Below, one piece after another: positions 45,321 to 55,885 of a stretch of 64,000 nucleotides of DNA; within the stretch, counting starts at the first letter, position 1, and the number at the start of each line of letters is the position of its first letter. A program made the position numbers and the translations under genes. The notes below the pieces were generated by a model, which did no database searches, was not told the DNA's origin, and saw nothing but the letters and a program-made list of their open reading frames with translations. Source of the stretch: Cladocopium goreaui (Eukaryota > Sar > Dinophyceae > Suessiales > Symbiodiniaceae); the NCBI GenBank assembly GCA_947184155.2, contig CAMXCT020003724.1, positions 487,793 to 551,792 of the forward strand, given 5' to 3'.

Positions 45321-45992
45321 GGTTTGTCTGAAAACATTGTACCCCAAATCCAATAGTTAGTTTGTCAGCATTTTCCCATTAAAATAGACATAAATTAGGG
45401 GAACCAATGGTCGCAACTGGAAATCCCCGAAGCAGGTGGCGGTTTCTAGCTGGGAAAATCAATGAATGAGGGATTCTCAATGGCCAGGTTTGATTACAGT
45501 AGTGGTTATATCATATATATATATGTAATATATAGATATAATGGACATGTAACGGCAGTACTATGGTAATATCATGGAATACTTTGGGAAGGTGAAATAT
45601 GGGGATTGATGTGGGGACCTATGGAAAATCGTTGGAAAAATCATGGGAAATCACCTATGCTGACGGTGGTTCTTTCCCAGCGAAGGCGAAGTTGAACTGT
45701 TGGTTTCATCCTATGACAGTCGACATCTGTGGCGATGTGGGGTAAAAAACGACAGGACCGGATGTCACCATAGAAAAAGATGTGAAATGATGTAGTTGCT
45801 AGTCTTCCACCTAATGCTATATGAAACATCTACCAAAAAAATACAGTGAAGCAGTTTGCGATGATATCTGACCGTAGTATACCATATACCAACTATATCA
45901 CTATGTGATTCACCCCATATCTCCATTTATGGCGAAACAATTACCCTAGTTCTAGCCGTCAACATCCATCAACGTCTGCCCCAAATTTCAAG

Positions 45993-46052
45993 GAGATCAC
46001 TGACCTGGACCTGTCACAGCTACTGGGCGGCTTTAGTCGATGTCCTGCCTGA
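45993..46052 (+). CDS. Putative terminal coding exon, unknown gene
   Basis: Acceptor AATTTCAAG, 19 codons reading EITDLDLSQLLGGFSRCPA and then TGA. The same frame is open a little upstream (APNFK). Confidence 0.35.
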   Translation, partial: EITDLDLSQLLGGFSRCPA

Positions 46053-46650
46053 AATTTACGGGATGTTCATCCAGTTTTGATGGGATGTTCATGGGATTTC
46101 AGCAGAATTTTTCATGGGGTTTATGAGAAAAAATCAGCTTGAAACCATTGGATTTTCATCGAACATAGCAAGTTTCCATAGGATGCTCATGGTTTTTTTT
46201 TGGACTGAAAAAGGGAGTTTAAGACTACCAAGAGTGTAGGATTGTGAATCCCTTTTTTCAAAGAGGATTTCGGGTGGACACTTGGGTAGGATTTGCCTTC
46301 CAACCCATTTTTTTGAGACACACATGCCAAGACAAAGCAATCTAGAGTTTTTGCGCGGTTTTTCACCACTAAAAAACGAGATGTTTTTGAGACACAACCC
46401 GCCTAAGACTGGTTATTTGGGATCCTAACCCATCCAAATTTTGGGTTAATGATTTTGATAAGCTGTGCAAAAAGGATGAAGTGAACTACTATTTTCGGAC
46501 GTGATTAATCATCAGAATCTTGGAGTGAAAGCAGGAAAGTCTATGAAGTCTATGCGTCTTCTGCCCTATTCAATCGCTTCGTGATCGCAGGTGTTTCAAC
46601 CCAAATCTCATCTTGCCCCCTGAAAAACCGCTTCCGCGCTATGTGGATGT

Positions 46651-48657
46651 GGCTCTCCATCTTTCTTCCAGCGGCGACCGCGACTGCGACTGACACATGC
46701 ACCGAAGGTGCCTGTGCTGCCCAGTCAGCAGCCCTGCTGCAGAGTTCCATGGGTCCCCGGCCTCATGTGATTTTGCAAGAGGACTATCGGCGGATCACAC
46801 CCTGCCAAGATTCAAGTGCCTTTACTCCCGACAAGGACGGGATGAGGGGTGGGAGAAATTCCTGGGAAATATCAAAAAAAAGCAGTGCTCTGAGAACTGG
46901 GGAAGGTGAATGCTTGTGGTTGAAGTCGTATCATACGAAAAGAATGCAAAACGTTGATTTTGAGCGGCATCTGTATTTGTTAGCTTACCCTCTGGTAAAC
47001 GTTTACATAGCTATGGAAAATCACTATTCTATTTTTAATGGGTAAATCCACTATTTCAATGACCATTTTCAAAATCCACTATTTCAATGACCATTTTCAA
47101 TAGCAAACTGTTAGTTTACCAGAGGCTTAGCGCCATTTTTGAAGTTCATGTTCCAAATATCCCAAGATATCCCAAGTGGGGGATCCATTTCATGGGGAGC
47201 CAACCCCCCCTTGATTCATGGGTGACGACTTGAGGACATTAGTGGCTGGTGTGACATGTACAACATGGCCAGCCTACCCGGAGAAGCGATTTGCGAAGCC
47301 ACTGAGGGCTGCAGATTTACCAGGGGCTATTGCCAGTGTGATGAGCCAGAGGCTTGTAGAGCAGTGGGTGCTACTTGGAAACTTGGCTTAGATAGATGTC
47401 CCAAATTCCCATTGATTGATGAAAATAGAAATGGGTTGAAGGTTTAGCCCTGAACAACAACAGGTTTGTTTGATGATAGATGGGATTTTCCCCCAGCTCC
47501 CGGCCCCGGTAAATTTTGACCAAAAGGACATGATTGGCCTCCTTGGTCTCTGAACTGGCTGAAGATTTTAGCTCCAAACCCTCCATGTTTATCCCCCATT
47601 CCCCATGATTGGCCCCAAATTTATAAAGAGATCCAATACGAAACCAGGGCTTCGGGGGTATTCAATATCGGGAGAAGGGATGATTTTATCCCCCAAAGTT
47701 TCTTAGGTTTACAGTGATCATATTTTTGCAGGTTCATTGGTACCCTTTTTCGAGCGTCGTTTTTGTCTTTGAGCCCAGCCGCTGCATTTTGCCATTTTGC
47801 CATTTCGTCAGATCTATGTATCATATCACATCTAATATAAGTAGTCGATTCTGATGTTTTTCCGCGTTCAATTACACCACAAACATGGTGGTTTCCTGAA
47901 ACATGGCTACCCCAAACCCTGGGTTTGCCCATTGATCAGCAAGAACTTGGATGATAACTTGGGTACCCCCCATTTTTTTGGGACACCTCCATATATTCCC
48001 AGTGCCTTCAACGCCGACGAGGAATGGATGGACCTGTCGGGAGGAACTCTTTGGTTTGAGTCGAGAGTACATGGAAAAGGTCATCGAAGCCCACGTGCCT
48101 GGGCAGCGCGCGAGCGCCTGGCGTCGAAGCCCTGAGTTGGAGATGGTAAGCAGTTGGTAATTGAAGATCAATGGAAGACGAATGGCATATGAATGGGTTA
48201 TTAGTAGGGATAGAATGGGAGAATGATAGGGATATTACCCTCTGGGGTCATCAAACATGGGGAACATCCAGCTTTTTAGTGGATTTTTAATGGGAAAATC
48301 ATCCAGTTGTTGCCATAATCTCTGGTACTTTTAACCCTTTGCTGTGGAATATGGCACATGAAAGTAGATGATTTTCCTATGAAACATGATGATTTCCCTA
48401 TTAAAGCTGGTGATTTTCCATAGTGATGATGTTCCTATTAAACATTGTGATTTCCCTCTTAAACATGATGATTTCCCTGTTAACCATGATGATTTGCCCA
48501 TGGAATATGGTGATTTTCTAGTTGGATATGGGTCAAATTGAGCGCCTCCCATTTTTTCGGTGGCTTTGGCCAAATGGTGAGGTCGATGGGGACTGCGATG
48601 GCAAGGAAGTCTGGGGCTATCAGGTCAAGGACGCCGCCGCCGATTTTTCGACTGGAT
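46651..48657 (+). CDS. Unknown gene with Cys-rich exons and possible signal peptide
   Basis: Four exons join in phase: up to 46905, 47243-47367, 48003-48145 and 48522-48657, with donors GTGAAT, GTGCTA, GTAAGC and GTAAGT. The joined product reads EGWEKFLGNIKKKQCSENWG, then WCDMYNMASLPGEAICEATE, then CRFTRGYCQCDEPEACRAV, then LFGLSREYMEKVIEAHVPGQ, then PFFRWLWPNGEVDGDCDGKE. The ATG at 46651 begins MWMWLSIFLPAATATA, a good secretory signal, followed by CTEGACAAQSAALLQSS, but this frame is off by one from the frame that joins exon 2. An A8 run at 46874-46881 or a missed junction could explain it; a decayed gene is also possible. Family A elements lie in introns 1 and 4 and a variant in intron 3. 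The gene continues past 48657. No family recognised. Confidence 0.5.
46986..47128. repeat. Family A element within an intron
   Basis: TACCCTCTGGTAAACGTTTA to GTTAGTTTACCAGAGGC, between exons 46905 and 47243. An internal 28 bp duplication (ATCCACTATTTCAATGACCA) is present. Confidence 0.88.
48236..48330. repeat. Degenerate family-A-like element
   Basis: TACCCTCTGGGGTCATCAAA to CATAATCTCTGGTA, within the intron 48146-48521. It is followed by degenerate 23 bp units (ATGATGATTTCCCTGTTAAA) to about 48525. Confidence 0.5.
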
Positions 48658-48689
48658 GTAAGTTGCCTCTAAAGCATGCACAAGCCATA

Positions 48690-48794
48690 TACCCTCTGGT
48701 AAACTAACATAGCTATGGAAAATGGCCCATTTATAGATGGTTTACCTATTAAAAATGGTGATTTTCTATAGCTATGTTAAATTACCAGAGGGTA
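48690..48794. repeat. Family A element within an intron
   Basis: 105 bp, TACCCTCTGGTAAACTAACA to GTTAAATTACCAGAGGGTA, 32 bases after the donor GTAAGT at 48658. Confidence 0.92.
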
Positions 48795-48799
48795 TAACC

Positions 48800-49020
48800 C
48801 ATATATAAGCCGTATATACCCCAGATAAATCATATAACCCATGTAAACCATCTATATAAACCATCTATAAATGTATAAGCCATATATAACCCATATAAAT
48901 CATCTATAAACCATCTATAGCTAATGTAGAAACCATATATATATATATAGATATACATAGCCGTATAAGGCCATATATAACCCATGTATAAGCCATGTAA
49001 AGTCCAAAAATAACACATAT
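48800..49020. repeat. Degenerate (CCATATATAA) satellite
   Basis: Recurring CCATATATAA, CCATCTATAA and CCATGTATAA words. No gene. Confidence 0.75.
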
Positions 49021-49029
49021 ATAGAATTA

Positions 49030-49575
49030 GGGGAGAGGCGTGAGGTTCCCCGGAGCACGGGGGAACCTTGAGTCTCTCTCTCTGATAGATATAAGCATAC
49101 AGATGGGGGGATGTTAACGTTCATTGCATTGCGTCATCAGAAGACGTTGTTACGTTAAAGATGTTGTTGCGTTGAAGATGTTGTTACGTGGAAGATGTTG
49201 TTACGTTGAAGATGTTGTTACAAATGCTTTCAAAACGGCTTTGTGGATGTGAAGAGATGAAACCTCATGTGCATTTCACCCATGGTTCTCTGGTGGATTA
49301 TGACATTTTTATGTCAATCAAAAGGAACCTGAAATTCCAAAAAACACGCATTTCCTATGGGATCCACAAAAAACATAAAATGAACTTTAAAAAGATAAAA
49401 ACCACATTCAAACAGCGGACAACATGTCCCAGATATGTTGTCCGCATGTCGAACTGATTCCTTGTGTTCTCAAGTTATGGGAAGAGGACAAAACATTGTA
49501 AAACACTGTGAAAAAATCACAGTTGAATTAATGAACTTGAATTGCCTTCTGGGGAACCTCACGCCTCTACCCATT
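49030..49575. mobile_element. Non-autonomous DNA transposon with TIRs
   Basis: Left end GGGGAGAGGCGTGAGGTTCC and right end GGGGAACCTCACGCCTCTAC are inverted repeats of about 20 bp. Both are flanked by TAGAATTA (49022-49029 and 49576-49583), an 8 bp target duplication like that of hAT elements; three extra bases (ATT) at the right edge make the exact border uncertain. The interior holds tandem 21 bp units (GTTGAAGATGTTGTTACGTT, about 49143-49222) and a small inverted repeat (GCGGACAACAT, ATGTTGTCCGC). No transposase. Confidence 0.75.
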
Positions 49576-49892
49576 TAGAATTATATAGATTTACATCACC
49601 TACGTAGAACCCGTATATGACTGAATATATATATATGGTTGTTCCCCACTTACATGTCCTGGGATGCACCCTACAATAGGCTCAGTGGAGCAGAAAGCGT
49701 TGTGAGATTGGCTACAGTCATGAAAAAGCGCGTGAAAAACCAGGTGCCCCTGTACAACTTTAATTTGCATAATATACATGATTCATTACATGATACCTGC
49801 TAGACTACCAATCTGCATGATATACGCAGTAGCCCATGGCTTGGTTGAATTATTTTCTCGCGCGTAGCTTCTCTTCTTGAAGCGCAATCGCC

Positions 49893-50461
49893 ATGAAGCG
49901 CAGCACTGCCTTCTTGGATGAAGCGGCGGAAGAGAAGTTGGGAAAGATGCTCCGTTCGACGAGGGCCCGTTGTTACAGCGAGGAAGATTGCTCCACATGC
50001 CTGCAGGAGATGGAAGCTTTCAAGGAGGACTACGCCGTCTTCGTGACTATGAAGGGCAAGCCATGGACAACAACGAGATAGAGGAGGAGGAAGAGGAGGC
50101 GAGTATCATGGAAGGCGAAGCAGAAGAATGGCTGCGCAAGAAGATCCGGGAAGCGGGCATCAGGATTTGCACCAAAATCTACGACAAATTGGACGGAGTG
50201 CCCCTGGTAGCGGACATTGAGCGCGATCCCGCAGACTATGATACATGGGACTGCTGCGACGGGGGCTGGGGCAACAAGGCAACCTTTGTGGTGAGCTGTA
50301 GCAAGAAGGAGAACAACTGCAAACATCTTCTCAATCCTCCTCCGCTCATCGTGCGCTACGACGTGCTCGCCGGCCGCCTCGCCAGCAGCCTGTTCACCGG
50401 CACCGAGTGGGACCAGCACAAGTTCCGCCTTGGCCGAGGCTTGGTGCCAGGCTGTTATTGA
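49893..50461 (+). CDS. Unknown acidic protein, apparent frameshift
   Basis: From the ATG at 49893 the frame reads MKRSTAFLDEAAEEKLGKML, then CYSEEDCSTCLQEMEAFKED, and stops at 50081. From about 50062 a frame shifted by one continues (MDNNEIEEEEEEASIMEGEA, then WLRKKIREAGIRICTKIYDK, then DWDCCDGGWGN-like and CKHLLNPPPLIVRYDV segments) to TGA/TAA-type stop TGA at 50461. Both halves look protein-like, with several Cys. One gene with a single-base indel near 50055-50065, a programmed or missed junction, or two overlapping genes would all fit. No family recognised. A 3' UTR without further exons follows to about 51000. Confidence 0.5.
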
Positions 50462-51313
50462 ATCTAGACCACCAGCATCTGTTTTTGGATTGAAAAAGGT
50501 GCTGTAGCTGCTTGCTGTTTGACCGGAAGCTGCAATAGTTTGAATAGCTATGTGTGAAATCGCTATATATTCGTGTGCGCATCATAATTATTGTCCATTG
50601 TAGTTAGTGTTTGTGTGTACAGTAGTGAGCAAAGCAGAAATATATTTGTGGGAGTGAGGCGCCAAAAGCATGCAAGAACCATATACTTCTGGCATAGGTC
50701 AAACCATGCAAAAATATTTTCGGGGCTGAAAAATATATTTTACCGGGGTCGGACCCCATCAAAATAATTTTCCAACAAGGGGTCAGGTGCCAAACAACTA
50801 TTTCGGAACAATTTGTTGAGCCTATCGCAGAATTGCTGGTTTGTGGTCATCGGTGTCAAGAATAACCAGCGCATGTTTTCTTGGCATCAATGTTGGTGGT
50901 TTGCCATGACGGGCTGGGTGCCTCTCAACGGGAGATGTGGACTGTTGCATGTGAATGTTGTATCCACCACCGCTGCCGCGTGAGCATATCGCTGAGTCAA
51001 GCTGACTACAAACATTTGCAACAGGCATGACAACACATGCACACACACACACCCATACAGGCTCAGCGAAGCTGTCTAATACCGTGGCGACTTGTCGCGC
51101 TGAAACTTCTTTTGACCGGGTATACTGGGGTAACATCATCCCTGTCTGTGCCTTTGACTGCCGTGGTTGGGCACGAAGACTGCCAACGAGCGGCAGCAAC
51201 CTTGACTACCAGAAAAATCCGGGAATCTGTTTTGCAAATGATGCTTTTCGTCATGTCCTGCTGTCTATTAAAATATCCTGTGTTCCGGGTGATATACACT
51301 TGTTTTTGCCCAG

Positions 51314-51686
51314 GTCAAGATGAACGGGCTTCATGCCATTCTTCTGGCTGTATTCGTGGAGCTATGGCGACGGGCGGTACGGGCCTTGGTTTGATACAAT
51401 GGAGTGGGAAGGCGTGATGCTTTGATACCTGTCGTGGTTGTGTGGGCGTCTGTGATGTTAGGTGGAGCGCAAGTACTGGGTGGCCGTCAATGAGGAGCTG
51501 CTCGGACTACCATGCTTGCAGGCACGGTGCCATATCTTGCGTCAATGCATTGCATGTCAAACCCTGTTTCCACTGCAGGGTGCCCTTTTCTATGACATGG
51601 ACGAGCGCTACATCGATGAAGATAATGAGAAGAGCTTGTTCTCTTGCCCCAGGCACGGGACAGGGAACTTGAACCAGCTTGCCTGA
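51314..51686 (+). CDS. Unknown gene, two to three exons with stop
   Basis: Exon 51314-51388 (acceptor TTTGCCCAG, donor GTTTGA) reads VKMNGLHAILLAVFVELWRR and then AVRAL. Exon 51462 onward reads VERKYWVAVNEELLGLPCLQ, and later FYDMDERYIDEDNEKSLFSC and PRHGTGNLNQLA then TGA. The 73 bp intron between them is phase-consistent. Bases 51522-51578 could be a 57 bp GC-AG intron (GCACGG to CACTGCAG) or be translated in frame, adding ARCHILRQCIACQTLFPLQ with several Cys. No family recognised. Confidence 0.5.
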
Positions 51687-51704
51687 CGCACCTGGCCCCG
51701 GTAG

Positions 51705-52365
51705 GACCAGCCGATGCATTTCAATTTCATGGATGCCATGAAGCCCATCTTTGAACACGCCTGGAGGGCCAAGGCTCGGGTTGGTGACGCGTTTGTGCTC
51801 ACACCTCCTGGATGTGCTGCATACGCCTTCACTGTCTTGCAGGTTTTCTGGGGTCGGCATCAAGACCTGCTTCCTGTAAAATCCATATTATTTATGTATA
51901 CATCTATATCATGCATATATAAATATATAAACACATATGTATATGTATATATATATATAAATGCAAATACATATATGTGTGTGTAAATAGACATATATGT
52001 ATACATATATACATATGTACATATGTATATATAAATATATACATATATATATATGTATACACGTATATAAATATATGTATATATACATACATACATATGT
52101 TTTTATGCGTGTACATATCTATAGATATTTGTAAATGTATATATATATATATATGTATATGTATATGTATACGTATATGTATATGTCTATATATGCATAT
52201 ATATATATATACATATGTTTATACATATATATATACAGATGTATTTATATGTATATGTAAATGACACATATGTATATACATATACAGATATATATTTTTA
52301 CATATACATATACATAAACATATATGTATACATATATATATATATTCACATTTACAGAGATAGAC

Positions 52366-52396
<31 letters not shown>

Positions 52397-53392
52397 GATA
52401 GGATGGGATGGGATGGGATGGGATGGGATGGAATGGATAGATAGATAGATAGATAGATAGAAAGATAGATAGATAGATAGGATAGATAAATAGATGGATA
52501 GGATAGGATAGGATAGGATAGGATAGGATGGGATAGATAGATAGATAGATAGATAGATATATATACACACGCTATCATAAATGCGTAGAATCCAGGACAT
52601 GATGGCCTGGCCAGCCTCGCAGTGTTGCAGTGACTTTCCCTCCACCATGTGTGACAAGAACCTTGGCCAAGTTGCTTCAGATGGGTCGTTTGTTACCTAT
52701 GAAATTACCATTCGCCAGCTATTAACCAGCTATTTTAGCCAGGATAAACTTCCATTAGGTTCCATTAACCGTATCCGTTGGGAGTGTTTTCGCATCCAGC
52801 TATACCAGCTATTTTCGTCAGGATGTTGACCCGTAACCATTTTTGACGAAGATTTACCTGCTGTAAACTAACAGTTGGCTACTGAAAACGGCCATAGAAA
52901 TAGTTGATTCACCCATCAAAAAGGGTGATGTTCCATAGTTGTGTGAACGTTTACTATATGGTATGGTTCTCGATGGTTATCACCAACCATCTCAGGGGTT
53001 TTTGGTCTCTGAAAATGTACGGGAAGCATCCATTCCATTCGGAAGTGAATGGGGGATCCTTGGTTTCCTGAAATGGGGGTACCCACAAATCATCCATTTT
53101 AATCGGAGCTTCCATTATAAACCATCTATTGTTGGAGTTCTGGAACCCTCCACATATATATATAAATATGGTGCTGAGCATATATATGTATTGTATATAC
53201 ATATATATATATATATATGTAGTATATATGTATATATATATATTTGCATATATATATAGATTTGCATATATATATATGTTTGAATCGCTTAAGATGGTGA
53301 TGTTTGTTTTTGTCCCTTTTTCTCACCAGAAATATTTTTTTCCCGAGAGCGCCTGCGAAGGGTTCTTCGTAAAAAAGCAGCCGTTATACTAG
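51705..53392 (+). CDS. Unknown gene, exons ending at a minisatellite
   Basis: Exon 51705 to 51842 or 51875 reads [20 protein letters not shown], then [20 protein letters not shown]. Exon 52589-52670 (acceptor TGCGTAG, donor GTTGCT) reads [20 protein letters not shown] and then CDKNLGQ. Terminal exon 53330-53392 (acceptor TCTCACCAG) reads [20 protein letters not shown] then TAG and joins 52589-52670 in phase. The first and second exons do not join directly, so a piece is missing. It may be one gene with 51314-51686. The introns hold the large AT and GATA arrays. The function is not recognised. Confidence 0.5.
51890..52350. repeat. AT-rich (TATG/TACA) microsatellite array
   Basis: About 460 bp of TATATA, TATGTATA and TACATA, open in both directions as Ile/Tyr-rich frames that are not genes. 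Confidence 0.95.
52358..52560. repeat. GATA / GGATG / GGATA microsatellite
   Basis: (ATAG)n, then GGATGGGATG, then (ATAG)n, then (GGATA)n, then (ATAG)n: a compound array of related 4-5 bp units. Confidence 0.95.
52855..52963. repeat. Degenerate family A element within an intron
   Basis: TACCTGCTGTAAACTAACAG to GAACGTTTACTATATGGTA, between exons 52670 and 53330. Confidence 0.6.
53155..53280. repeat. AT-rich microsatellite
   Basis: (TA)n with TTGCATATATA units. Confidence 0.9.
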
Positions 53393-54107
53393 ATCTTCAC
53401 TCCTTCACATCTGCTGATCTAGATCTTCACACCCTCACACCTGCAGATCTAGATCTTCACACCTTCACATCTGCTGATCTAGATCTTCACTCCTTCACAT
53501 CTGCTGATCTAGATCTTCACTCCTTCACATCTGCAGATCTAGATCTTCACACCCTCACACCTGCAGATCTAGATCTTCACACCCTCACACCTGCAGATCT
53601 AGATCTTCACACCCTCACATCTGCAGATCTACATCTTCACACCCTCACACCTGCAGATCTAGATCTTGACACCCTCACACCTGCAGATCTAGATCTTCAC
53701 ACCCTCACATCTGCAGATCTACATCTTCACACCCTCACATCTGCCGATCTAGATCTTCACACCTTCACATCTGCAGATCTAGATCTTCACACCCTCACAT
53801 CTGCAGATCTACATCTTCACACCCGCACATCTGCCGATCTAGATCTTCACACCTTCACATCTGCAGATCTAGATCTTCACACCCTCATATCTGCAGATCT
53901 AGATCTTCACACCCTCACATCTGCAGATCTAGATCTTCACACCCTCACCCCTGCAGATCTAGATCTTCACCCTCACACCTGCAGATCTAGATCTTCACAC
54001 CCTCACATCTGCAGATCTACATCTTCACACCCTCACACCTGCAGATCTAGATCTTCACACCCTCACACCTGCAGATCTAGATCTTCACACCTTCACATCT
54101 GCAGATC
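53391..54107. repeat. 30 bp minisatellite, about 24 units
   Basis: Unit AGATCTTCACACCCTCACAC then CTGCAGATCT, with TCT/CCT and CTG variants; one unit near 53969 is 27 bp. The array starts at the stop codon of the preceding gene. Confidence 0.97.
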
Positions 54108-54164
54108 TCCTCTCGCTCTTCTTCTATTCTCTCTTAAGCCGGGGGCGGTGCCGCCGGAGCGCCA

Positions 54165-54745
54165 CGAAACGCAACCCTTTCGCACGAAATGGACGTTGGA
54201 CGTCCAAAACCTAGGTAAAATTGCGATTTTGAAGCGTCCCCGGCAACCTTTTCGCACGAAATGGGCGTTGGACGTCAAAAACTGAGGAAAAATTGCGACT
54301 TTGAAGTGTCCATCGCAACCCTTTCGCACGAAATGGACGTTGGACGTCTCAAAAAACTGGGGAAAAAAATTGCGATTGTCATCCGTCGCGCGCAACCCTT
54401 TCGCACGAAATGGACGTTGGACGTCAAAAACTGAGGAAAAATTGCGATTGTCATCCGTCGCGCGCAACCCTTTCGCACGAAATGGACGTTGGACGTCAAA
54501 AACTGAGGAAAAATTGCGAGTTTACTTAGTCCCGCGCAACCCTTACGCACGAAATGGACGTTGGACGTCAAAAACTGAGGAAAAATTGCGACTTTGAGTT
54601 GTCAATCGCAACCCTTACACACGAAATGGACGTTGGACGTCAAAAACTGAGGAAAAATTGCGATTTTACTTGGTCAATCGCAACCCTTTCGCACGAAATG
54701 GACGTTGGACGTCAAAAACTGAGGAAAAATTCCAATTTTAAAGTG
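54165..54745. repeat. 64-74 bp tandem repeat, eight units
   Basis: Core CGCAACCCTTTCGCACGAAA then TGGACGTTGGACGTCAAAAA. Spacers vary (TTTGAAGTGTCC, GTCATCCGTCGCG, TTTACTTAGTCC). Open frames on both strands are repeat by-products. Confidence 0.95.
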
Positions 54746-54759
54746 TCAATCGCAACGCT

Positions 54760-55885
54760 TTCGTCTGTGTAAAAGTGTCTGTGTGTAAAAGCCTCTGTGT
54801 GTAAAAGCGTCTGTGTGTAAAAGCGTCTGTGTTTCAAAGTGTCTGTGTAAGGGTCTGTGTGTAAAACCGTCTGTGTGTAAAAAAAGCGTCTGTGTGTAAA
54901 AGCGTCTGTGTGTAAAAGCCTGTGTGTAAAAAGCCTCTGTGTAAAAGCGTCTGAATGTGAAAGTTTTGTTTTTGTGTAAAATCTTCTGTGTGTAAAAGCT
55001 TCTGTGTGTAAAAGCGTCTGTGTGTAAAAGTGTCTGTGTGTAAAAGCGTCTGTGTGTAAAAGGGTCTGTGTGTAAAATCGCCTGTGTGTAAAAGCGTCTG
55101 TGTGTAAAAGCGTCTGTGTGTAAAAGCGTCTGTGTGTAAAAGCGTCTGTGTGTAAAAGCGTCTGTGTGTAAAAGGCTCTGTGTGTAAAAGCGTCTGTGTG
55201 TGTAAAAGTCTCTGTGTGTAAAAGCGTCTGTGTGTAAAAGCCTCTGTGTGTAAAAGCGTCTGTGTGTAAAAGTGTCTGTGTGTAAAAGCGCCTGTGTGTA
55301 AAAGCTTCTGTGTGTAAAAGCCTCTGTGTGTGAAAGTGTTGTGTGTAAAAGTGTCTGTGTGTAAAAGCGTCTGTGTGTAAAAGCGCCTGTGTGTAAAAGC
55401 TTCTGTGTGTAAAAGCCTCTGTGTGTGAAAGTGTTGTGTGTAAAAAGTTCTGTGTGTAAAAGCTTCTGTGTGTAAAAGCTTCTGTGTGTAAAAGCGCCTG
55501 TGTGTAAAAGCTTCTGTGTGTAAAAGCCTCTGTGGGTAAAGGAGTCTGTGTGTAAAAGCTTCTGTGTGTAAAAGTGCAAAAGCGTTTGTGTGTAAAAGCG
55601 TCTGTGTGTAAGAGCGTGTAAAAGCTTCCGTGTGTAAAAGCTTCTGTGTGTAAAAGCGCCTGTGTGTAAAAGCGCCTGTGTGTGAAAGTGTTGTGTGTAA
55701 AAAGCTTCTGTGTGTAAAGGACTCTGTGTGTAAAGGAGTCTGTGTGTAAAAGCGTTTGTGTGTGAAAGCGTGTGTGCGTGTGTAAAAAGCATCTGCGTGT
55801 TGTAAAAGCGTCTGTGTGTAAAAGCGTTTGTGTGTGAAAGCGTGTGTGCGTGTTTAATAAGCATCTGCGTGTAGGAGCGTCTGTG
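54760..55885. repeat. 1.1 kb minisatellite of CTGTGTGTAAAAGCGT units
   Basis: About 70 units of 15-16 bp with one-base variants (GCGTC, GCCTC, GCTTC). Two minus-strand frames of about 390-416 codons stay open because the unit lacks reverse-strand stops; not genes. Confidence 0.96.

Noticed and set aside
51860-52578. Ile/Tyr- and Ser/Tyr/Leu-rich frames on both strands
   Set aside because: They are microsatellite translations.
53391-54107. CRISPR-like array
   Set aside because: The whole 30 bp unit is repeated head to tail, without unique spacers; it is a eukaryotic minisatellite.
54093-54772. Frames with repeating ARNGRWTSK or VHFVRKGC peptides as repeat proteins
   Set aside because: They exist on both strands over the 64-74 bp array, with no start, flanking exon or splice signal.
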